Shown piece after piece: positions 56,441 to 64,000 of a stretch of DNA of 64,000 bases. Position numbers and translations under genes: made by a program. The stretch comes from Typhlomys cinereus. Its lineage: Eukaryota; Chordata; Mammalia; Rodentia; Platacanthomyidae. Each line of letters starts with the position of its first letter. Positions within the stretch are counted from its first letter, which is position 1. Where the stretch lies: NCBI GenBank assembly GCA_023101885.1, contig JALPQD010000388.1, positions 1,567,001 to 1,631,000 of the forward strand, in the 5' to 3' direction. The notes under the pieces were generated by a model. It made no database searches, was not told the origin of the DNA, and saw only the letters and a program-made list of their open reading frames with translations.

Positions 56441-57759
56441 TTTGCTATCAGAAAAGTGGGGTGTTGTTGATAATCTGACTATGTAGATTTTGAGGATTTT
56501 TGAATGGTTTTGTTGGGCAAAGTTTGAAATGTTTGAAGATTTGAGTATGAGGACTACAAATACCATTCTGCAGCTTAATGGGCCAATGGAAATGGTAATA
56601 GTATGGATTGTTTGGCTGCAATTTTTGAAGAAGGGAATAAGGACTTTGCCAAAGTTGAATGTAGAGATGATAGTCTGATTGAGGAGAGCTCTGTTGGCAG
56701 CCTTAAAGGGAAAGAACAGACAGCAGAGCAGCTGCCACTGTCAGAGATGACAGCATCAGTGAAGGAAAACAGTGCTTTGCAATGGTACAGTAAAAGAAAT
56801 TAATACCAATGTGTGGAGAATCTGTGATTTGTAAACCCAGATTCCTTTAGGTGCCAAAAACCCAAGCTGAAGCCATTTCTTGCCCTTTGGAAGTTTTGGC
56901 TGTCTAGGAAAGGGCTTTTCCAGTATCAGTGTACAAAAATTGGTACAGCTTTGGCTTGAGTTGATGGAGCTACATTTCATCCTCACTGTCAAATTTACCA
57001 GAATTACACAGCAAGTACTGGTTTGGTGCACAATTAAGGGGTTCATGGGGAACAGCTGAGCCTTGTCACCAAGTGGCAGATTGGGAGTTTCTGCAAAAGA
57101 GGAATAGAGATGAACCCAAAATATTGTTGGAAATGCTAGAACTATGGGATATATTTTGAGGATGGGTGCAAGTAGAAATACAGCCTGGTCCAGAAAGACT
57201 CTATTTGTATAACTTTTATCTGAAAACAAGGACTGAGATTGCCCAGATGTGGTGGATAAGGTCCCAGCATAGCAGAATATTGTTCTATAGAAACAATTTC
57301 TGGGAAAAGGACATGGCATTAAAATATGGGAATTGTCAGGCCTTGGTGTATCTCTGCCCAATTGGGGGCCTAAAGCCTGCTTCCTGGGGAATATCACAGT
57401 AAAGCCCATGGGCAGGTACTAGGATTTCCTCCCTAGATAATTTAAGTTTTGTCTCTGATAGGAGGAATTCTTCTGGGAATTGAGTGTGCCTTTTACCTGT
57501 CCTTAGGTTTTTTTGGGACTAGCTTTCTGCTCTCTGATGTAGAGAAAAAGCTTGCTTTTAACTTTAAAGCAAATTGCAAATAGAGATTTCATGTCTAGTC
57601 ACTCACAATAAGTAGATTTGTTAGCTAGAATGTGTGCACTGATTTTCAAGAAATTAGAGAAAAACTTCAAGAGTCTTAAAATATAGGTAGGTAAAATTCC
57701 CACCTATGAACTAACTCAGAACTTCCAGAAGTATGTGACTATGCTATGTGTGCACTAGA

Positions 57760-58340
57760 ACTTTAAAAGGAACCGTGATACCCCTCTTATCCTGGCTGAA
57801 GGCCAAGGAAGAGACCATCATGCCAGAAAGTCTAGAAGCCAAGACTATCCACTGGAGATGGTATTTGCAATCCAAACTGGGAGAATCCATGTCAGTAGCA
57901 AAGGGTGCCATGTCTTCCCTTTCCCAAACAGCACTTTTATGGGAAATCACAGAGATGGACCATCTGAGTGCACCCCCACCAATGATTGCCTCTGCCCCGC
58001 GAGAGGAAAGAGACACTCTTGGCGATATGGGGCCGTGACAGAATGGACCCCAGGTTTGGAGAATGCATGGTTCACGGATGGGTCATCAACAACTGATGGC
58101 AATACACTTCTGGAATTCCTCAAAGGAAGACATAAGCAACCTTATTATTAAAGGAGCTCAGTCCTCCTCTGTGTGTTTTAAAAATGCAACGTCTGCTAAA
58201 ACAATGACAACTATGTGGGCTCAGCCCCATGGCTATCTGGTGAAGCATTATAGATTAGATAGAATTGAAAAAACTGGGAGAATAGAATCTGTTTGTGTCT
58301 TTTCCCTCAAACAATGGGTTAGCTACTTTTAAAAAATTGT
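57760..58340 (+). pseudogene. Endogenous retroviral pol remnant with RNase H motif
   Basis: At 58072-58095 one frame reads AWFTDGSS within EWTPGLENAW-FTDGSS, matching the first catalytic-Asp motif of retroviral RNase H (a TDGS core preceded by an aromatic pair). Neighbouring frames hold further pol-like words but shift between frames near 57860, 58040 and 58110. No intact reading frame. Family context (tRNA-Leu-type primer site in the sister element) suggests class III ERV. It is not possible to name the virus from this. Confidence 0.65.
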
Positions 58341-58688
58341 TTATTCTTACTGAGCATAGGAGACTGGGAGGGTCTATGTTTGTTTTCCTCTGTTTGCAGG
58401 TGCAGGGACACATTCTTTGCCCTAGAATTTTCTAATATAAAGCTGTCATTAAGTTTCAATAAAGTGGGTCCAGATTCACTCAGCCTAGAGAATTGTGTGT
58501 TTCTGTTCTCCACCTGGTCCAGGGGAGCCCTGGTCTCAAGGCCCTGGCTCTGGTCTGCGGCACCCAGATCCTTTGAGTCCCAATGTAATAAGCAGCAGAA
58601 TAAGTGTATAAATGAAATACAGGATGTGGTATTTGATTAGCTGGACTGTGGCCCTAATTTGATGATGTTTCCATTTGATGTTTTATCT

Positions 58689-58695
58689 TGTGTGT

Positions 58696-58744
<49 letters not shown>

Positions 58745-58974
58745 AGATGGCACTGTGTGTGCCCCTGGAGGCCCAAGGGTGACTTTAGGAATCACCCTGG
58801 ATTGTTTCTACCTCCTCCTTGCTCTGAAGTTTCCCAGGCTCCACCTTCCATGGCCAGAAGTACAGGCCTCCACCATTTCTGCCTGGCATTCTTCCGTAGG
58901 ATCAGGGATATGAACTTAGGACCTTCTGCTTTTGAGGCAGAGGCCTAGCCCCTTAGCCATTTCTCCAGTCTATT
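58689..58974 (-). mobile_element. B2-superfamily SINE, antisense, nested in element B
   Basis: (TG)n at 58689-58740, then 'tggcactgtgtgtgcccctgg', 'ggcccaagggtgactttagg', 'tttctacctcctccttgc', 'ccaggctccaccttcc', ending 'ccccttagccatttctccag'. It splits the internal region between 58688 and 58976. Confidence 0.92.
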
Positions 58975-59071
58975 TTAGCTATGTTTATGTATTCAACAGA
59001 TTTAGATTTGATAGACTCTTATGGCTAAGAAGTTTTGAAATTTCAAAATGTTGAAGCTGAATTTTAATGAC

Positions 59072-59340
59072 ATCAGGACAGGTGAATAAAATGCAGAGAG
59101 CTGGTTGAGGAAGTTGGCATCCTTGTCTACTTGGCCAGACATGCTGGTCTTGCAAGTAAGGATTCTTCCTCTCTCAGCAGTTATGTAGAGATGGTACAGC
59201 CAGCTTGCTTGACCCTTTGGTAATGATGCATGTCCTGGCAATTAGACTACTGTAATTGGACAATCCTAAGAAAAGACACATTGTTTCCTTATTCTGTTTG
59301 GTGGTAATTTATCAGCAACATTCAGATGAACTGTAAAAAC
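59072..59340 (+). repeat. 3' LTR of element B, 5'-truncated
   Basis: 'acaggtgaataaaatgcagag', 'ggccagacatgctggtcttgc', 'agtaaggattcttcctctc', 'tttatcagcaacattcagatg' match 56180-56430 in order. Its first half is missing, so the element lost the junction region by deletion. Confidence 0.75.
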
Positions 59341-59440
59341 TAATTTCTGGCCATTCTCAGAAGGATATAAAATACTATATTATATTTTTTCTCTCATTTG
59401 TAGTTTCTCTAGTTAACGTAGACACATTCTATATGACTTA

Positions 59441-59640
59441 GTAAAAGTGAAAGATGAAGAGATGACTCAGGAATTAAAGTCTTTGCCACACAAGCAAAAG
59501 GACCTGAGTTCAGATTCCTAGATCCCACATAAAAATTCCAGGCAGAAATGATGCTGAAGGCAAAGTGTGAGAAACTGCCACAGGCATACACATTCAAGTG
59601 CCCTCTTAACACACACAGAAAGAGAGAGAGAATGAAAAGA
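59441..59640 (+). mobile_element. Old B2-superfamily SINE, partial
   Basis: 'agagatgactcaggaattaaag', 'gcaaaaggacctgagttcagat', 'tagatcccacataaaaattcc', 'aggcagaaatgatgct', then unrelated CA-rich sequence. Diverged head with decayed body. Confidence 0.75.
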
Positions 59641-60679
59641 AAAGCATCTAAGGAAACAAAGGGGATGAAACAAGAGGATGAAGAGGGAAGAAAAAAGGGA
59701 GAAATGGAGGAAATATATTTAATGTATAATGCATATTTTCAAAATATAAAAGAATAAAAATTCAGAAAAGAGAAGATATTGTGTGGTTTTTATACTATCT
59801 ATATATGAGAAGTCCATGAAATTGCCATATCTCTTTTACATTGAGTTATCTTTTATGGATTTTTTTTTAAAAAATATAAGAGCATTGATCCTTTCCCAGT
59901 ATTTACTCTGTTGAGACTGGGCTGACTAGTTAAAAATAATAATAAATAGCACACATAATTACACACATACACAGCTATTCTATGCCCTGGATTGGATTCT
60001 GATCATATAAATCATGCAGCACAGGCCAGTAAACATTGTCATGACTTCCAAGGCAGTTTTATATGTGACAGTAAGTCAGCATAAGCAAGCATTAAAAAAG
60101 ATCCATTCTATTTTGGTACCATATATACAATATGAAATGAAAAGTACATTTTTAGGTTCACTTTCTATTTCCTTCTCAAGATGTATTCTTGACGTGTAGG
60201 TGGGAAAATATGTGGTAACATATTTCAGGTTTTGTGGTTGGTTTACAGCTTAGAACATTTAATATTCAAAATAAAGATGAGCCACCTGTTCATGCTTTAT
60301 GGTTCTCATTCATTTCAAAACATTTGATTGTCACAGGTCTTAACAGGTGTTAAAGTGTTGGGGAAATGCACAAGATTTAATAGGATAATGTCCTCTGAGA
60401 GCTTCCAATTTAACACAAGAACTCTAGGTAATCTCACAACTTGTCTCCACCACAAAGTACCTTAAAACAAAAGACACACTCATGCAGAGTCCTCACATGG
60501 GAGACAAGAAGCACATACAGTTTATGTTTTCAGTCACTTTTTATGGTTCACAGTATCATTAACTTATCTCAAAATAAATAAGCTTGCAGGACTTGATGAG
60601 CCTGCTCAACAAGAGAATCCTAGGTACTCAAAATGGACTTCATTGAAGACAGGCCCTTCAGCACAGTTTTATGAAGTTT
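59641..60679. other. Unique AT-rich DNA, nothing recognised
   Basis: No gene or repeat recognised. Confidence 0.4.
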
Positions 60680-60680
60680 A

Positions 60681-60732
<52 letters not shown>

Positions 60733-60947
60733 ACTGGCGGATCAACAGTGTCTTTGGGAATCATTCTGGATTGCTTCTACCTCCTTTTTGCTTTGCTCTG
60801 GGATTTCCCAAGCTCTACCTTCCAGAGCCAGAAGTACAGGCGTCCTCCATTTCTGCCTGGAATTTTTAACACAGGATAGGCCATCCAAACTTGGGTCCTT
60901 TTGGTTTTGAGGCAGAGGTTTAACCTCTGAGCCATCTCTACAGCCCC
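60680..60947 (-). mobile_element. B2-superfamily SINE, antisense
   Basis: (TG)24-type array (60683-60731), then 'gtgtctttgggaatcattctgg', 'attgcttctacctcctt', 'caagctctaccttccagagcc', 'agaagtacaggcgtcc', ending 'ctctgagccatctctacagcccc'. Same subfamily as 58689. Confidence 0.92.
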
Positions 60948-61428
60948 TTCAGTGAAGTTTTGGCAGAGCTGTTCTGGAGGCAGCGAACATGATCTCAGCA
61001 TCAGGTGCTGACAATTCACAATCACATCCCACAAGGAGAAAAGTCTCACTGGGGATGAGAAGCTTACTGATAATGCTCATCACGCCTTTTGACTTACTAG
61101 CCTGAAAGCTTGAGAAAAATATTTTAATTACTTTGTATTTGGGGCTTGTTGTGTATTTTGTGCCAATAAAACATGCCAGAGTAATGTAGCTATGAACTGA
61201 ATATCTGTATTGAGCCCTGAAATCTTTTAATATTGCAACATATTCATTTTAATAGAAAAATTTCCTACCGAGCATGTGGTTAAAGTTGTTCATCCAGAGT
61301 TTACATTCAAACTTGTGTCAAGGGAAATAAAAAGTGAATTGTTAAAAGTCAGAGATATAGGCATATCATCTTCCATCTTGAACCTTTGTGATATGCTTAC
61401 TGTCTTAGATAAAAGGATCAAAATTTCT
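60948..61428. other. Unique DNA, nothing recognised
   Basis: No features recognised. Confidence 0.4.
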
Positions 61429-61430
61429 TT

Positions 61431-61494
<64 letters not shown>
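61429..61494 (+). repeat. (TC)n microsatellite
   Basis: About 33 TC units with one TTTC interruption near 61445. Confidence 0.97.
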
Positions 61495-61496
<2 letters not shown>

Positions 61497-61734
61497 CACT
61501 CAGTATGACTTTGCCATCAATGAAGATTTGTGTTGTTTCTATTTTTCCTCCTGTGAGTAATACTGTCATCAATACTGGAAAGCTAATATTGTTTGGAAAT
61601 CACTACTTCTATGCAAATAGACATTTTTGAATTGTTGAATCACAGCAAAGCTTGAATTTTGATTTTGTGAGGAAGCCTCATACAGCAATTCCAAACAATG
61701 CTTCACCCAAGTTCCAATTTCTCCACTCACAGAA

Positions 61735-61935
61735 GTACAAACACACGAATGATCCTACTTAAGTAAAATATTGAAGGTAGTCAAATTTGTAGAAAGTAGA
61801 GGGGCAGAGTTGCAGTTAGCAGATATAAAATTTCAGTAATGTGAAGAGAGTAAGTCCTAGAAATACATTGTAAAACATTGTTAATATAGTTAACAATATT
61901 GAATTGTACACTTAAACCCCTGTTATAATTTAAAA
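61735..61935 (+). mobile_element. Ancient L1 3' UTR fragment, sense
   Basis: 'aggtagtcaaatttgtagaaag', 'gcagatataaaatttcag', 'gttaacaatattgaattgtac' and 'acttaaacccctgttata' follow the L1M 3' UTR order ('gtcaaattcatagaaac', 'tgaattgtacacttaaa'). Confidence 0.6.
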
Positions 61936-64000
61936 CAGAAAATTGAGTGTATTCTTCTTACATATCATGTTGTTTTGAAAGATATATTTTGAAATAGATT
62001 AATCTAGCTAATTATTCTGTGCAACTTCTCACATATATAACTTGTTTGCCGTAACCAATATTAAAATGCATTGTCTCAACACCTTCCGAGAATACAAAAT
62101 ACTATCAGTTAACCATGGTCACAGTCAATATGACATGCAATTTCCCACCTTCCCCAGCCACTCCCACATCTGCGTTCTGTTCTCTATGTGTGTTATGAGG
62201 TCCAAGTTGGTTTTACCCCAGATCATATAAATACCCCTTTCACAGGGCTACTGCCATGTTCTCACCAGGTATTCATTAGAAAACAATTTATAAACATACA
62301 TGCACTTTCAGTTATCTTCTAAACGTAAGAAAGATCTTATGGAAGATGGTCAAATACACCACATAGCAATATTCTTGACTTTTGGTTCCTTATTGTTCAG
62401 AAAAATAATGAAGCCTGTTCCCTTCTTAGAAGCTTCAGAAAAATACTCATTGTTACCAATAACTGTGGGGCTATACAGTATCTAGGTATCTCCACTTTCC
62501 TCTAGTAGATCAGTTGTCAATCAGCATCTGTAACACAGGTGCTCAAATTTGATTCCTGAAGTTTAGTACCGTTATTTAGCTTTATGGGGGGTACATTTGA
62601 AATATTCTAGTATTTTTTAACTTTTAATTAATATGTGATGACCTTAGAACTTAATGGATAATGAATTATTTCAATATTTTAGGCAGGTGTCAATCAATTC
62701 AAAGTAATTAATGTTTCCTTCTCTTGGTCATTTCTTAATACTAACAGATTTGAGGTTCCTTTCTTCTAGTTCTTCAGAAATATATGATAGGTTATTGTGA
62801 ACTATAATTTTCCACCCATTGAGCTGCTAAAAAGTAGGATTTAGTCATTCTATGTTATTCTTTTTTGTGCCCACTTTACAAACTCTTTCTATCCCCTCTC
62901 CCAACCAAGATAAAATTCTGCATTTCTAAACATACACACACATATACACACAAACTCTCTCTCAATCCTGAGTGTTTTAATGGAACATGGGTGACTATGT
63001 TAATGATCTCACTGACTTAATCCATAAACAAGTAACAGGAAAACAAATCATTTTTACATCCAGATGGATTTTCCTCCTAACTCACTCGTTTTCATTTTTT
63101 GCTCATAGCTGCTGTTGAATATTACCCTGTCAACTCTTCAAGCGTTTGACTACAAAATATGCTTGGTAAATAATATAGGGAGATTAACTAAATGGCACAT
63201 AATTACCACAAATTTAGAGTTCTATAAAAGAATATATTTTATCCATGATTAGAAGCTTACAGACTTTCCAAATCCATTTTAATGTATTTGACAGTAAGCT
63301 ATGGGAAGTTTTAAACAGCAGACAACGCTTATTCAGAATTTATAATGTCAGCTCTAGATTACAGTTTTATTAAAGACTTGAGAGCATGAAGCTACTAATT
63401 TGTTTCCTTCTCTTAAACACACACTCTCTCGCTCAGAACATTTTTACCACCCCCCCATAAACAACTACACACCTCCCTATGTTGAAAACTGCATGGAATC
63501 AGAATCTAGTTGATTTTTAAACTTTGCCACTCTAACAAGATATATCCAGTTCTGGCGCACACTCAAACAAGTCAATTAAGCAAAGCAATGAAGCAGTACA
63601 GGAAACTCTAAATTTTCCCTTCTTTTATTATTTTTTTTCTTTGCTTAATTGGTTGCCAAGGAAGGCTGAACCCACTTTCTCAGAGAGAAAATGTCCATGC
63701 TGTAATTGTCTGAACAGCTTCTAAATGTCACTAGAAGAGAAAAAAAAGTTATCCCCTTGTAACAACTCTCAGATGCTGGGATGTACAAAATTGGCATGGC
63801 TGCCTGTAAGCCACCATTAGGACTTTGAATTCATTTTTCCAACTGGCTGTGGGAAGAATATGAATATACTTCACTCCTCCGTTCTTCTCCCCAACACAAA
63901 CCATTCTGATTCCACTCAGGGCCGCTTGGCATTGAGACTGATGATAAGAGCGTGTGACACTAACCATCCATGAGTCCCTAGTGAAGCTTCTGGTCATGGA
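61936..64000. other. Unique DNA, possible conserved noncoding segments
   Basis: No repeats recognised. 63100-63420 and 63600-63740 are repeat-free with homeodomain-like words ('cataattacc', 'gcttaattggttgcc') and could be conserved noncoding elements. The minus-strand 82-residue frame at 63749-63997 has no recognisable domain. Confidence 0.35.

Larger units (their letters stand above)
56441..59071 (+). mobile_element. Internal region of ERVL-like element B
   Basis: 56465-57330 is colinear with 6773-7665 of element A. 57330-58625 has no counterpart in A. Within it 57760-58340 carries a retroviral pol remnant. 58626-58688 and 58976-59071 rejoin across a SINE into the 3' end of the internal region shared with A. 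Frames shift and stop repeatedly; it is a dead relic. The minus-strand 217-residue frame (56756-57409) is chance in this non-coding part. Confidence 0.7.

Noticed and set aside
56756..57409. 217-residue minus-strand frame
   Set aside because: Antisense to the internal region of element B; the homologous part of element A does not keep it open, and no domain is seen.
16080..60910. Repeated Cys-Val (CVCVCV) frames
   Set aside because: Translations of TG arrays in SINE tails.
1..64000. CRISPR array or prokaryotic operon
   Set aside because: No spaced direct repeats of that kind; sequence is mammalian. Microsatellites are the only regular arrays.

Overview
This window is vertebrate, specifically rodent, nuclear DNA. 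It is AT-rich, has no operon-like gene packing, and no long open reading frame outside retroelements. Rodent affinity comes from a 7SL-derived B1 SINE (18600-18735), ID/B1-type chimeric SINEs, and a B2-superfamily tRNA-derived SINE present in at least nine copies. That SINE has a distinctive body and a (CA)n/AATAAATAATAA tail. Its head is B2-like but its body is not the mouse B2 body. I infer a mouse-related-clade rodent other than a murid, plausibly Dipodoidea (jerboa, jumping mouse or birch mouse). This is inference, not proof. I found no functional protein-coding gene, tRNA, rRNA, CRISPR or plasmid feature. The window reads as a gene desert or a large intron.

Layout. 1-4550: mostly anonymous AT-rich DNA with one diverged internal duplication. 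4560-5205: old L1 3' end plus an antisense SINE. 6308-10025: a two-LTR ERVL/MaLR-like endogenous retroelement carrying four nested insertions (antisense LTR, SINE, L1, SINE). 10057-11950: two same-orientation L1 pieces sharing one target-site duplication. 12702-12958: long GGAA polypurine tract. 15900-18016: old L1, SINE, TATC/TG microsatellites and a permuted local duplication. 18600-26700: scattered SINEs, an antisense LTR and a candidate regulatory element near 20870-21430. 27006-29570: a textbook 5'-inverted (twin-primed) L1. 29580-41700: mostly low-repeat DNA that may hold noncoding regulatory elements, including a CTCF-like site and a perfect DR4 nuclear-receptor site. 42000-48500: L1 3' ends, LTRs, an uninterrupted (TGC)21 tract and a full-length TPT1 processed pseudogene. 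49808-49933: one candidate cassette exon on the minus strand. 51540-54560: ancient L1 ORF2 with a young L1 tail inserted. 56030-59340: a second, longer member of the ERVL-like family that keeps an RNase H remnant of pol. 59440-64000: SINE remnants, a TC tract and unique AT-rich DNA.

The sequence content is therefore a history of retrotransposition rather than a set of cooperating genes. Target-site duplications are readable for many insertions and allow relative dating by nesting. The most unusual items are the permuted duplication at 17787-18016, the twin-primed L1, the double L1 in one target site, the pair of ERVL-like elements, the DR4 site and the candidate exon.
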